From assembly GCF_036346595.1 (NCBI RefSeq), contig NZ_CP107834.1, forward strand, positions 2,852,001-2,916,000: DNA of 64,000 nt, written 5' to 3'. Positions 29,272-38,525 of this stretch are shown here, piece after piece (the stretch's first letter is position 1; each line of letters begins with the position of its first letter). The notes below the pieces were generated by a model. It was not told the origin of the DNA and made no database searches. It was given only the letters and a program-made list of their open reading frames with translations. Source of the DNA: Streptomyces sp. NBC_00525 (GTDB taxonomy: Bacteria > Actinomycetota > Actinomycetes > Streptomycetales > Streptomycetaceae). The translations under genes were made by a program, and so were the position numbers.

Positions 29272-29526
29272 TCAGCTCCCCGACAACGCGTTCGCGCCGC
29301 TGCCCAGCTGCTCGTGCACGAGTCCCAGGAGGCCGGCCGACGAGGTGAGCGAGAAGTCGGCGAGCGCGTCGGGGTCCAGCTCGATGCCGAACCGGTCCTC
29401 GACGGCCATCATCAGGGCGACGGTGTGGAGCGAGTCCACGCCGAGGTCCACGAGCGGCGTCTCGGAGCTGGTGACCTGCACGGCGCATATCTCTTCGACG
29501 AGCTGGTCAAACTGCGACTGGTCCAT
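29272..29526 (-). CDS. Second acyl/peptidyl carrier protein
   Basis: 84 residues with the phosphopantetheine site S32 in [13 protein letters not shown]. It lies directly downstream of the adenylation gene (20-base overlap), so it is likely the carrier for the activated amino acid rather than for chain extension. ATG 29526 after GGGAGC. Confidence 0.9.
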   Translation of the reverse strand: MDQSQFDQLVEEICAVQVTSSETPLVDLGVDSLHTVALMMAVEDRFGIELDPDALADFSLTSSAGLLGLVHEQLGSGANALSGS

Positions 29527-31045
29527 GGGAGCTCCCTGTGAGTGCGGTGAGGGCGGTCGTGCGGGCGGCCGCGGTGCGTGCGGTGCCGTCCCCGGCCTGG
29601 AGCCGCCGGGCGACGGCGGCGCGGTCGGGCTTGCCGTTGGCGGTCAGCGGCATCGAGGTGAGCGGGACGATCCCGTCCGGGCGGCGGGCCGGGTCCAGCA
29701 GGCCGGTGAGGGCCGCCCGGACCTCGTGCGGGGCGAGGTCCGTCTGCACGGCGAGCAGCAGCGGGGCGTCCTCGCGCGCGGGGCGCGGGGCGACGGCGGC
29801 GTACACGCCGGGTACGCGCTCGGCGGCGAGTTCGATCTCGGACAGGGCCAGCCGCACGCCGCGCCGTTTGACCACGTCGTCGTCGCGGCCGACGAAGTAC
29901 AGCAGCCCGTCGGCGTCGAGCCGGCCCTGGTCGCCGGTGCGCAGCTCCAGGGAGCCGTCGGCGAGGGGCACGTAACGGCTCTGCCGCTCCAGCGGGACGC
30001 CCCAGTAGCCGGCCATCACGGTGTCGCCGCGGACGACGATCTCGCCGACCTCGCCGGGCGGCAGGGTCTCCCCGTCCGGGCCGGTGATCCGTACCTCCAG
30101 GCCGGGGATGGGGCGGCCCACCGATTCGGGGTGCCGTTCGTAGAGTGCCGGGTCCAGGACCGAGATGCGCTTGCACTCGGTCATGCCGTACATCGAGGCG
30201 AAGGCGGAGCCGGGAAAGGCTTCGAGCAGTCCGCGCATCACGGCCGGGCTGGGCCGGGCGCCGGTGTTGGTGAACAGCCGCACCTTGGTGGTCTGCCGCA
30301 GCTTGCGCTGGAGCAGGACGAGGATCTGGGCGAGCGAGGGGACCAGCGGGACGACGGTGACGCCGTGGCGTTCGATGACCCGGACCAGTCCGACGTCGCC
30401 GCCCCGGTCGGTGACCACCAGGGCCGCGCCGGCCAGCGTGCACAGCAGGGCCTGGTAGAGGCCGTAGTCGAAGGAGAGCGGCAGCCGGCACAGCACCACG
30501 TCGTCGGCGCGGTAGCCGAGCCCCGCGTTGATGGCGCGGACGGCGGCGAGGATCTGCCGGTGCGGGCAGACGACGCCCTTCGGGCGGCCGGTGGTGCCGG
30601 AGGTGTAGATCAGCAGGGCGACCGCGTCGTCGGCGACCTCGGCGGTGGTTCCGTCTCCGGGCGTCTCCCCGATCTCCCGTGCGGCCCGTCCGACCTCGAC
30701 GGTCCCGCGGGCGGCGGCGCCGGCGGCGGGCGGGCAGACGGCGAGGGCGGCCGCGCAGTCCCGGACGATGTGGTCGATCTGGTGGTCGGTGAGTTCGGGG
30801 TGGACCGGGACGAACACCGCCCCGACGCGCAGGGTGGCCCACAGCAGGGCGAGGAAGGTGCGGTCGCCGCCGCCGGCGTAGACGACGCGCTCGCCGGCGC
30901 CCACTCCCCGGCCGCGCAGCCAGCCGACGGCCCGGTCGGTCTCGGCGCCCAGTTCGGCGTAGGTCAGCGGGCCCGTGGCGTCGACCAGGGCGAGGTGGCC
31001 GGGGCGCTCGGCGAGGGCGCGGGTGAACAGCTCAGACACCGGCAT
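29507..31045 (-). CDS. Stand-alone adenylation (A) domain, amino-acid activating
   Basis: 512 residues with the A-domain core motifs in order: A3 [14 protein letters not shown]4 SFDYGLYQ with the Asp that usually binds the alpha-amine, A5 YGMTE, A7 TGDQGRLD, A8 [14 protein letters not shown] and A10 LTANGKPDR with the catalytic Lys. It should adenylate an amino acid and load it on the carrier protein encoded next. L-Dap from SbnA/SbnB is the natural candidate, by context only. ATG 31045 overlaps the transacylase gene by 14 bases. Confidence 0.9.
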   Translation of the reverse strand: MPVSELFTRALAERPGHLALVDATGPLTYAELGAETDRAVGWLRGRGVGAGERVVYAGGGDRTFLALLWATLRVGAVFVPVHPELTDHQIDHIVRDCAAALAVCPPAAGAAARGTVEVGRAAREIGETPGDGTTAEVADDAVALLIYTSGTTGRPKGVVCPHRQILAAVRAINAGLGYRADDVVLCRLPLSFDYGLYQALLCTLAGAALVVTDRGGDVGLVRVIERHGVTVVPLVPSLAQILVLLQRKLRQTTKVRLFTNTGARPSPAVMRGLLEAFPGSAFASMYGMTECKRISVLDPALYERHPESVGRPIPGLEVRITGPDGETLPPGEVGEIVVRGDTVMAGYWGVPLERQSRYVPLADGSLELRTGDQGRLDADGLLYFVGRDDDVVKRRGVRLALSEIELAAERVPGVYAAVAPRPAREDAPLLLAVQTDLAPHEVRAALTGLLDPARRPDGIVPLTSMPLTANGKPDRAAVARRLQAGDGTARTAAARTTALTALTGSSHGPVAV

Positions 31046-31982
31046 GGACGAGGTCCTCCTTCCAGGCGACGGCGGCACCGATGCGGACGCGCGCCTTGTC
31101 GAGGTCGCGGGGCGCGGTGACGCAGACGACGGCCAGCTCGGGGAGCCGGCGCTTGAAGATGCCCGCGAGGGTGCGGGCGGGCGGCAGGCAGACGGTCACC
31201 TCGGGCGCGATCCGGCCCATCGACTCCATGCACAGGTCCCAGCGCACCGGCCTGACCACCTGGTCGACCAGCCGGCGGCGGATGTCGTCCGGCTCGCGGA
31301 CGACGGCGCCGTCGGCGTTCGACAGGAGGGTGCCGGTCGGCTGCCGGAACGGGGTCCGTTCGGCCGCGGCGGCGACGGCCCGGCGCGCGGACTCCATGTA
31401 CGGGGTGTGGAAGGCGCCGGCGACCTGGAGCGGCTTGACCGTGGCGGAGCGCGGCGGGGCGGCGGCGAGCCGTTCCAGGTCCTCGGTGGCGCCGGCCGCG
31501 ACGATCTGCCCCGGCCCGTTGAACGTGGCCGCGTAGAGGCCCAGTTCGCGGATGCGCTCCAGCACGTCGGCCTCTTCGCCGCCGACCACGGCGGACATCG
31601 AGGTGGGCGCCTCGGCACAGGCGGCGGCCATCGCCCGGCCCCGTACCGCGGCCAGCCGCACCGCGTCGGCGGGGGCGAGCGCTCCGGCGTACACGGCGGC
31701 GGTCAGCTCGCCGACCGAGTGCCCGGCGGCCACCAGCGGGCCGTCCGGTTCGGCCGCGGCGAGCGCCTCGTGGGCGAGGAGCCCGGCGGCGACCAGCAGC
31801 GGCTGGGTGTTCTCGGTACGGGCGATCTCCGCGGCCGGTGCCTTGCCTCCGAGGTGCACGAGGTCCACATCGGCCGCCTCCGACCAGGCTCGCAGCCGTT
31901 CTGCGTGTACCGCGTCGCGCAGCCAGCCGGCCAGCATGCCGGGGGTCTGGGAGCCCTGCCCCGGTGCAACGAATGCGTACAT
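31032..31982 (-). CDS. FabD-like malonyl-CoA:ACP transacylase
   Basis: 316 residues: N-terminal FVAPGQGSQTPGM, nucleophile S89 in GHSVGEL, and AGAFHTPYM with the catalytic His. It would load malonyl on the extension ACP. Because it is coupled to the A domain and second carrier, an alternative is transfer of an aminoacyl group between carriers, as VinK does in macrolactam pathways; the usual substrate Arg is not evident to me, so this stays open. Confidence 0.88.
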   Translation of the reverse strand: MYAFVAPGQGSQTPGMLAGWLRDAVHAERLRAWSEAADVDLVHLGGKAPAAEIARTENTQPLLVAAGLLAHEALAAAEPDGPLVAAGHSVGELTAAVYAGALAPADAVRLAAVRGRAMAAACAEAPTSMSAVVGGEEADVLERIRELGLYAATFNGPGQIVAAGATEDLERLAAAPPRSATVKPLQVAGAFHTPYMESARRAVAAAAERTPFRQPTGTLLSNADGAVVREPDDIRRRLVDQVVRPVRWDLCMESMGRIAPEVTVCLPPARTLAGIFKRRLPELAVVCVTAPRDLDKARVRIGAAVAWKEDLVHAGV

Positions 31983-32099
31983 GAGTTCGAATCTCCTTTC
32001 GTGGATCTGCCGAGGACCGGTGCGGGGCCCGGTGCCGAGCTGAGCTGGGTGGTGCGAGGAGGGGGTGGGGGGCGAAGAGGCGGCCGTGGGGCGCGGGCC

Positions 32100-32891
32100 T
32101 CAGTTGCGGCCGGTGCTCTTGCGGAACCGGCGTACGGCCATGAAGGAGAAGGCCGCGAACCAGGCGACGGTGTTGACCACCGCCATCGCGAGGCTGGAGT
32201 GCTCACCGCTGAACGAGTAGCCCTCGGTCAGGCTGTAGCGGGCGAGCGTGGCGACGCCGAACATCGGCGAGTAGCGGGAGATGTCCAGCATGGTGCCGGA
32301 CAGCGGGATGAAGAGGTTGCCGAGGAAGGCGAGCGCCGTCATGGTCAGACCCGGCATGTGCATCACGGTCTCGGGCTTGAGGGCCAGCCCCAGCGTGATG
32401 CCGAGGGCGGCGAAGACGGCCGCGCCGAGCCAGGCCACCAGCAGGGACGTCACCCACACCTGGGTGGTGGCCTCCACCCCGGTGAACACACCCAGGACCC
32501 CCACCACGGCCACCGGCACCGCCGCCATGAGCACGGAGGACAGCACCTTGACGAAGAGGTAGCCGGGCGGCGCGAGCGGGCTGAGTGCCACGGTGCGCAT
32601 CCAGCCGGACGCCTTCTCGACCGAGATGGTGGCCGCCGAACTGACCGCGGCGGTCGCCGCGCCGTACACCGCGATGCCGGTCATCATCCAGGCCGCGAAG
32701 TTGCCGTGCGGCAGGGTGGCGCCGTCCGGCTCGGTACGGAAGAGGGCCAGGTAGAGGACGGCCGGCAGCAGCAGCGTGAAGATCGTGGTCTGCCGGTTGA
32801 AGCGGCGGCGCAGCTCGTAGCCGATGAAGACGGGGTTGACGCCGCTGAACGGCGAGGTCCGCGCCTCGCGGGCGGCCGGGGCGGAGCTCAT
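32100..32891 (-). CDS. ABC-2 type permease
   Basis: 263 residues, about six membrane helices, with the family stretch PGLTMTALAFLGNLFIPLSG before the last helices. Its ATG overlaps the ATPase stop by 4 bases, so the two form a DrrAB-type exporter at the head of the biosynthetic operon. Confidence 0.9.
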   Translation of the reverse strand: MSSAPAAREARTSPFSGVNPVFIGYELRRRFNRQTTIFTLLLPAVLYLALFRTEPDGATLPHGNFAAWMMTGIAVYGAATAAVSSAATISVEKASGWMRTVALSPLAPPGYLFVKVLSSVLMAAVPVAVVGVLGVFTGVEATTQVWVTSLLVAWLGAAVFAALGITLGLALKPETVMHMPGLTMTALAFLGNLFIPLSGTMLDISRYSPMFGVATLARYSLTEGYSFSGEHSSLAMAVVNTVAWFAAFSFMAVRRFRKSTGRN

Positions 32892-33844
32892 CGGGTGCTC
32901 CCTTCGCTGCGGCTGTCGTGGGTGAGGGTCATGAAGGCCTCTTCGAGGCTGCGCGGCGTCACCTCGATGTCGGTGGCGGACGTCTGCTCGATCAGCAGGC
33001 GCAGCAGCGCGTCGGAGTCGGTGGTGTCGAAGTGGTAGCGCCCGCCGCGCGGCTCGCACGAGCGGACCAGCGGGGACCGGGCGAGGGCGGCGGCGCTCTG
33101 CTCGCCGAGCCGCGCCGAGACGGTGCGCCCGCTGAGGGCGGAGCGCACGTCGGACACCTGACCGTCCACGACGACCCGGCCGCTGTCGATCATGACCACG
33201 CGGTCGGCGAACCGGTCGGCCTCCTCCATGTAGTGGGTGGCGAACATGACCGTCATACCGCGCTCGGTGTCCTCGCGGACCGTGGCCCAGAAGTCCCGGC
33301 GGGCGACGACGTCCATGCCGGCCGTCGGCTCGTCGAGCACCAGCAGTTCGGGCCCGGAGAGCAGGGCGAGGGCGAACCGCAGCCGCTGCTGCTCGCCGCC
33401 GGAGCACTCCGCGACGCGGCGGCGGCGCAGCCGGTCGAGCCCGGCGCGCGAGAGCACCGCATCGACGTCGGTGCCCGGGTGCAGCGAGCCCAGCATCCGT
33501 ACGGTGGCCTCGACGCTCAGGTCGGGCAGCAGCCCGCCGGTCTGGAGCACCGCGGCGACCTGGCCGGAGCGCACCGCCTGCCGGGGCTCGCGGCCGAACA
33601 GCCGCACCGAGCCCTCGTCGGGCCGGGTCAGCCCGAGCAGCATGTCGATGGTGGTCGTCTTACCGGCGCCGTTCGGTCCGAGGAAGGCCACGATCTCACC
33701 GCGCCGGATGCGCAAGTCGATGCCGTCGACGGCGGTGAACCGCTCCCCCTTGGAGTCGGTGAACCGCTTCACGACAGAGCTGAGCCTCACGGCATCCGGC
33801 GACGTCACCTCCTCGGGCACCGGGGACGGTCGGGTCTGGATCAT
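32888..33844 (-). CDS. ABC transporter ATP-binding protein (DrrA type)
   Basis: 318 residues. Walker A LGPNGAGKTTT, signature CSGGEQQR (Cys in place of the usual Leu), Walker B LLVLDEPTAGMD, switch His ATHYMEEA. First gene of the leftward operon that runs through to 14830; the gap upstream (33845-34008) has to hold its promoter. Likely export or self-protection. Confidence 0.92.
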   Translation of the reverse strand: MIQTRPSPVPEEVTSPDAVRLSSVVKRFTDSKGERFTAVDGIDLRIRRGEIVAFLGPNGAGKTTTIDMLLGLTRPDEGSVRLFGREPRQAVRSGQVAAVLQTGGLLPDLSVEATVRMLGSLHPGTDVDAVLSRAGLDRLRRRRVAECSGGEQQRLRFALALLSGPELLVLDEPTAGMDVVARRDFWATVREDTERGMTVMFATHYMEEADRFADRVVMIDSGRVVVDGQVSDVRSALSGRTVSARLGEQSAAALARSPLVRSCEPRGGRYHFDTTDSDALLRLLIEQTSATDIEVTPRSLEEAFMTLTHDSRSEGSTR

Positions 33845-33926
33845 CTTCGAGTCCTCACGATCTGGGCGGGGGTGGCCTGGCGGGAGCCACTCTTCCCGAA
33901 CCGCCTATCCGCGCCTGCCCGGCGAT

Positions 33927-33964
33927 CTATCCGGCCGCTATCGGGTTGCGGAGCGGCCGGATAG
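33927..33964. promoter_or_regulatory. Perfect inverted repeat between seryl-tRNA synthetase gene and ABC operon
   Basis: 13-bp arms (33927-33939 and 33952-33964, CTATCCGGCCGCT and its complement) with a 12-base spacer. A third CTATCC lies at 33905-33910. It is either the terminator of the synthetase gene or an operator for the ABC/biosynthetic operon, which begins 83 bases further on. Confidence 0.6.
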
Positions 33965-34008
33965 CCGGGGTCGGGAGCGCGTCGAGGACCGTGAGGACCG
34001 CTGGGTTT

Positions 34009-35301
34009 CTACGCCTCCGGGGTGCCGTCCGCCGCGATCCGGCGGAAGCCCGCGTACGGCGCCAGGGCCTCCGGCAGGACCAGCGAGCCGTCCTCCTGCT
34101 GGCAGTGCTCCAGGAGGGCGGCCAGGGTGCGGCCGATCGGCAGGCCGGAGCCGTTGAGCGTGGCGACCGGCTTGGGCTTGCCGTTCTCGTCGCGGGTGCG
34201 GATGTTCGCGCGGCGGGCCTGGAACGTGCCGAAGTGCGAGACGGAGGAGATCTCGCGGTACGTGTCCTGGCTCGGCAGCCAGACCTCGATGTCGTACGTG
34301 AGCTGCGCGGAGAAGCCCGTGTCCCCGGCCGCGAGGGTGACGACGCGGTACGGGAGGCCCAGCTCCTTCAGGCACGCCTCGGCGTGCCCGACCATCCGCT
34401 CCAGCTCCGCGTCCGCCTCGGCCGGGTCGACGATGCGGACCATCTCCACCTTGGAGAACTGGTGCTGCCGGATCAGGCCGCGGGTGTCCCGCCCGTACGA
34501 ACCGGCCTCGGACCGGAAGCACGGCGTGTGCGCGGTCAGCGCGAGCGGCAGTTCGGCGGGCGGGATGATCTCGTCCGCGTACAGATTGGTCAGCGGGACC
34601 TCGGCCGTGGGGATGAGGAAGAGCTCACGGTCGGCCACCCCCGTCCGGAACAGGTCCTCCTCGAACTTCGGGAGCTGCCCGGTGCCGGTCATCGTCCTGC
34701 GCGTGACCAGGTACGGGACGGCATGCTCGACGTAGCCGTGCCGGCGGGTGTGCAGGTCGAGGAAGAGGGCCGCCAGCGCGCGCTCCAGGGCCGCGCCCGC
34801 ACCGCGCGCCACGGCGAAGCGGGGGCCGGAGAGCTTGGTCGCCCGCGCGAAGTCGAGGATGCCGGTCGCCTCGCCGAGGTCGACGTGGTCCTTCGGCTCG
34901 AAGGCGAACACGGGCGGCTCGCCCACCCGCCTGACCTCGACCGCGTCCGCGTCGCTGTCCCCGTCCGGCGCCTCGTCGGCCGGCAGGTTCGGAATGCTGA
35001 GCAGCAGTTCGCGCAGCTGCTCCCGGATCTCCTCCTGCCCCGCCTCGATCTCCCGGATCTCCTCCTTCAGCTCCCGCGCCCGCTCCTTCAGCCCGGTGAT
35101 GTCACCGCCCTGCTTCGCCGTCCGCTGGACCTCGCCCGCCACCCGCTTGGACTCCACCCGCAGCTCGTCGGCCGACTGGATGCTCCGGTTCCGCCGGGAC
35201 TGGAGATCCTCCAGCGCGGCCAGGTCCAGCGCGTAACCACGACGAGCGAGCCGGCGTACCGCTTCGGCACCCATGTCGATCAGGGCGCGGGCATCATGCA
35301 T
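34009..35301 (-). CDS. serS: Seryl-tRNA synthetase
   Basis: 430 residues, the normal length. N-terminal antiparallel coiled coil (about 30-100), class II motif 2 (CFRSEAGSYGRDTRGLIRQH) and motif 3 (LNGSGLPIGRTLAALLE), plus the TAEVPLTNL serine-binding region. It charges tRNA-Ser. It shares strand and neighbourhood with the Dap/polyketide operon (164 bases upstream of the ABC ATPase), so it is either the housekeeping copy or a second copy tied to the cluster, for resistance or for aminoacyl-tRNA supply. ATG 35301 with GATCTCCTC upstream is a weak ribosome site, but N-terminal MHDARALIDMG fits the family. Confidence 0.95.
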   Translation of the reverse strand: MHDARALIDMGAEAVRRLARRGYALDLAALEDLQSRRNRSIQSADELRVESKRVAGEVQRTAKQGGDITGLKERARELKEEIREIEAGQEEIREQLRELLLSIPNLPADEAPDGDSDADAVEVRRVGEPPVFAFEPKDHVDLGEATGILDFARATKLSGPRFAVARGAGAALERALAALFLDLHTRRHGYVEHAVPYLVTRRTMTGTGQLPKFEEDLFRTGVADRELFLIPTAEVPLTNLYADEIIPPAELPLALTAHTPCFRSEAGSYGRDTRGLIRQHQFSKVEMVRIVDPAEADAELERMVGHAEACLKELGLPYRVVTLAAGDTGFSAQLTYDIEVWLPSQDTYREISSVSHFGTFQARRANIRTRDENGKPKPVATLNGSGLPIGRTLAALLEHCQQEDGSLVLPEALAPYAGFRRIAADGTPEA

Positions 35302-35576
35302 GAGGAGATCCTTCTGATCCGGCGAGTGGAACGGTGAGTCGCGCCACCGACGGTAGCAACCGGGACCCCCGTCACACCCCGGAATACCACCGGCCACCCA
35401 CCCGCCCGCGAGCCCGCCGTCCGGGAGCCCCGCGCCCGGAGTCCACGATTCCTTCACGTGTGGTCCATACGGGCGATACGGTTCTCCCGTGTGCGGCGAG
35501 TCGCGCTGCGTCACGGATCACCATGCTGCCGTTGCCAGGGCGGGACCCGACGCGGCAGGCGCGTCTGGGGGACTGC

Positions 35577-37700
35577 ATGCGGGAGATGACCAAGGGTGCC
35601 AACGTCGGGCTGGCGGACCTGAGCGACGACGCGGGCTCGGTCATCGCGAGCCTGAGCTGGAGCAGCAGCGCCGGGGACGGCGACGCGGACGTGTCCGTGC
35701 TCCTGCTGGACGCGGCGGGCAAGGTACGCGGCGACGCCGACTTCTTCTACTACAACAACCCGGCCGCGGCCGACGGCAGCGTGCAGCTGCTGGGCAAGAC
35801 GCCCACGGACGACGGCAGCGAGGACCGCATCAGCCTCGACCTGACCGCCGTCCCCGAGGACGTCGAGCGCCTGGTCGTCGCCGCGAGCCGGTACGGCGGT
35901 TCCCGCTTCGGCGACCTCGACGACCTGCGGATGACCGTCGCCGACCGGTCCGGCGAGGTGCTGCTCGGCTTCTCGATCACCGACGCCTCCGTGGAGAGCG
36001 CCTTCATCTTCGGCGAGCTGTACCGGCGCGGAACGGAGTGGAAGTACCGGGCCGTCGGCCAGGGTTACGAGACCGGCCTCGCCGGACTCGCCACGGACTT
36101 CGGCATCGACGTCGACGACGAGGGCGAGAACGAGGGCGCGGAGGGGAGTACGGACCCGGCCGGCGGGGAGGACGCGGAGCCCACCGAGCCCACCGGGCCG
36201 GACGCCCCCGCTCCCTCCGGGCAGCCCGCCGCCTCCGGGCCGCTCCCCGCCGTTCCCGCCCAGCCGGTCCCCGAAACCGCGCCGGCCGCCGCGCAGCCCG
36301 CCGCGGCCGCCCCCGAACCGGCGCCCAAGCGGCCCCGCGCCCGTACGGCCAAGAAGAAGGTGACCCTGCCGGCCGTGGCCACGAAGTCGCTGGCCGAGAA
36401 CGACTCCTGGCGGGCCGCCCGGCTGTTCCCCGCCTCGAACCTCAAGAGCGACAAGGAGCGGGAGGTACGGGCGACCTCCGTACTGCTGTCCGTGATGGCG
36501 CAGGTACCGGAGTTCGGCCGCCGGCTGACCGCCGCCTTCGGCGCCCCGGCCGGCCGTATGCAGACCTTCACCGAGGTCTCCCTCCCGCACGGCGAAACGC
36601 CGAAGCGCCCGGACGGGGTGATCCGGGTGGAACGGGCCGGGAAGCTGTGGACCGCGCTCGTCGAGACCAAGACGAACGGCAACGCGCTCAAGTCGGAGCA
36701 GGTCCAGAACTACATGGACATCGCCGCCCGCCGCGGCTACGAGGCGGTGATCACACTGTCCAACGACGTGGCGCTGGAGGGCAGCCCGCTCGTCCAGGTC
36801 AAGACCGACGGACGGCGCAAGCACAAGGTCGCCCTGTGGCACCTGTCGTGGGCGGAGGTGGCGCACCAGGCCCAGATGCTCATCCGGCACGAGGGCGTCG
36901 GCAACGCCGCCCACGCCTGGCTGCTCCAGGAGCTGCTGCACTACCTCCAGCACGAGAACTCCGGCTGCCACGGCTTCCAGAACATGGGCCCCTCCTGGGT
37001 GCCCGTGCGCAACGGCATCGACGACGAGACACTCAGCCAGGGCGACCCGCGCGCCGTCGAGGTCGTGGAGAGCTGGGAACGGCTCATCCGGCAGGTCTGT
37101 CTGCGCCTCGGCGGCGAGCTGGGCCAGAAGGCGCTGCCCGTCCAGCGCACCCAGCGCGGCACCACGGCGCTCTCGCGGCGCGCGGCGCACGCCGACCGGC
37201 TCTGCGAGGAGGGGCGGCTCTCCGCCGAACTGCGCGTGGACGGCTCCCCCGGCGCGATCACCATCGTCGCCGACCTGCGGACCGGGAAGCTGCGCACCTC
37301 GATCGAGATCCCGGTGCCGGAGGGCGCCTATCCGCTGACCTCCGCCAAGCGCCTGATGCGGCAGCTGGCCGAGGCCCCCGCCGATCTGCACGTCGAGACG
37401 CTGGTCGAGGGGCAGAGCGGCCCGCGCGGCACGCTGGAACGCCTCCGTCCGGAGCCGGGCGACGTGCTGCCCCGCGACGGCAGCCGGATCACCGGCTTCC
37501 GGCTCTCCCTGTTCAAGAGCATGGGCGCCACCTGGGGCAACGCGGAGACCGGCTTCATCCGCAGCGTCGACACCGCCGTGGACCGCTTCCACTCGCACGT
37601 CGTCGCCCACCTCGCCCAGGCGGACCGCCGCTCCGCCCGCCGCGCGTCGGCCCAGGCGGACGCCGCCCCGGCCGCGGAACCGGCGGCCGTGGGCGTGTGA
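35577..37700 (+). CDS. TerD-domain protein fused to a PD-(D/E)XK-like nuclease domain
   Basis: 707 residues from ATG 35577 (GGGGGA upstream). Residues 1-180 are a TerD domain (TKGANVGLADLSD, DADVSVLLLDAAGKV, LVVAASRYGG), the calcium-binding unit of tellurite/stress systems. Residues 185-255 are a Pro/Ala/Glu linker. Then comes a domain with D346, E363, K365 (PDGVIRV...ALVETKT), the spacing of a PD-(D/E)XK restriction-like active site; the remaining 250 residues are not recognised. TerD units joined to nuclease-like effectors have been predicted to act in phage or stress defence; this is an inference here. Upstream in-frame ATGs (35334, 35523) lack family similarity. Confidence 0.75.
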   Translation: MREMTKGANVGLADLSDDAGSVIASLSWSSSAGDGDADVSVLLLDAAGKVRGDADFFYYNNPAAADGSVQLLGKTPTDDGSEDRISLDLTAVPEDVERLVVAASRYGGSRFGDLDDLRMTVADRSGEVLLGFSITDASVESAFIFGELYRRGTEWKYRAVGQGYETGLAGLATDFGIDVDDEGENEGAEGSTDPAGGEDAEPTEPTGPDAPAPSGQPAASGPLPAVPAQPVPETAPAAAQPAAAAPEPAPKRPRARTAKKKVTLPAVATKSLAENDSWRAARLFPASNLKSDKEREVRATSVLLSVMAQVPEFGRRLTAAFGAPAGRMQTFTEVSLPHGETPKRPDGVIRVERAGKLWTALVETKTNGNALKSEQVQNYMDIAARRGYEAVITLSNDVALEGSPLVQVKTDGRRKHKVALWHLSWAEVAHQAQMLIRHEGVGNAAHAWLLQELLHYLQHENSGCHGFQNMGPSWVPVRNGIDDETLSQGDPRAVEVVESWERLIRQVCLRLGGELGQKALPVQRTQRGTTALSRRAAHADRLCEEGRLSAELRVDGSPGAITIVADLRTGKLRTSIEIPVPEGAYPLTSAKRLMRQLAEAPADLHVETLVEGQSGPRGTLERLRPEPGDVLPRDGSRITGFRLSLFKSMGATWGNAETGFIRSVDTAVDRFHSHVVAHLAQADRRSARRASAQADAAPAAEPAAVGV

Positions 37701-37776
37701 GGCAAACGGCTGCAATGCGGGGGGCCGGGGGCGGTTGTGCTGGCCGTCGTCGCCGGGGCTCGCCATGATGCGGGCC

Positions 37777-38397
37777 ATGACCAAGAGCGACGCAGACCGG
37801 GACATCACCCTCCGGATCGCCCAGGAGCCGGCGGCGGACGAGCTTCTCGCGCGCAGTCCGCTCGCGGCCCTGGTGGGCATGCTGCTGGACCAGCAGGTGC
37901 CCATGGAGTGGGCCTTCGCCGGGCCGTACGCCCTCGCGCAGCGCATGGGCGGGGACGATCTGGACGCCCACGAGATCGCCGCGTACGACCCGGAGGCCTT
38001 CACCGAACTGTTCACCGCCAAACCCGCGCTGCACCGGCATCCGGGGTCGATGGCCAAGCGGGTGCAGCAGCTGTGCCAGTTCCTGGTCGCGCAGTACGAC
38101 GGTGACGCGGCCGCGGTGTGGAGCGGTGCCGCCACCGGGGCGGAGCTGCGGCGCCGGCTCAACGCCCTGCCCGGGTTCGGTACGCAGAAGGCGCAGATCT
38201 TCCTGGCGCTCCTCGGCAAGCAGTTCGGCGTCCGCCCGCCGGGCTGGCGGGAGGCGGCGGGGCCGTACGGGGAGGCCGGTTCGCACCGGTCCGTCGCGGA
38301 CATCACCGGGCCCGAGTCCCTCGCCGAGGTGCGCGCCCACAAGCAGGAGGCCAAACGGGCGGCGAAGGAGGCGAAGGCGGCCGCGAAGGGGCGGTGA
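37777..38397 (+). CDS. HhH-GPD-like base-excision repair family protein
   Basis: 206 residues. LLDQQVPMEWAFAGPYALAQRM and LNALPGFGTQKAQIFLALLG form the helix-hairpin-helix pattern of endonuclease III-like glycosylases, but there is no visible catalytic Lys or Fe-S cluster, so DNA glycosylase activity is uncertain. The C-terminus is a Lys/Ala-rich tail. ATG 37777 is chosen from three nearby in-frame ATGs. Confidence 0.75.
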   Translation: MTKSDADRDITLRIAQEPAADELLARSPLAALVGMLLDQQVPMEWAFAGPYALAQRMGGDDLDAHEIAAYDPEAFTELFTAKPALHRHPGSMAKRVQQLCQFLVAQYDGDAAAVWSGAATGAELRRRLNALPGFGTQKAQIFLALLGKQFGVRPPGWREAAGPYGEAGSHRSVADITGPESLAEVRAHKQEAKRAAKEAKAAAKGR

Positions 38398-38525
38398 GCG
38401 TGTCCGGTTTTCAGAGGAGCATGTCCGGAATTCGGGCCTATATCTGGTTCTCGCAGTGCCGTTCCGGTCACGGCACGGGGCCCTCATGGCTGCGCCGGGT
38501 GGGTCTTGCCCGGTAGGCTTTCCGT

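Noticed and set aside
27611..31120. 1169-residue frame on the + strand opposite the LanB-like, aminotransferase and adenylation genes
   Set aside because: It covers several real genes with catalytic motifs on the other strand; its translation is low-complexity and without domains.
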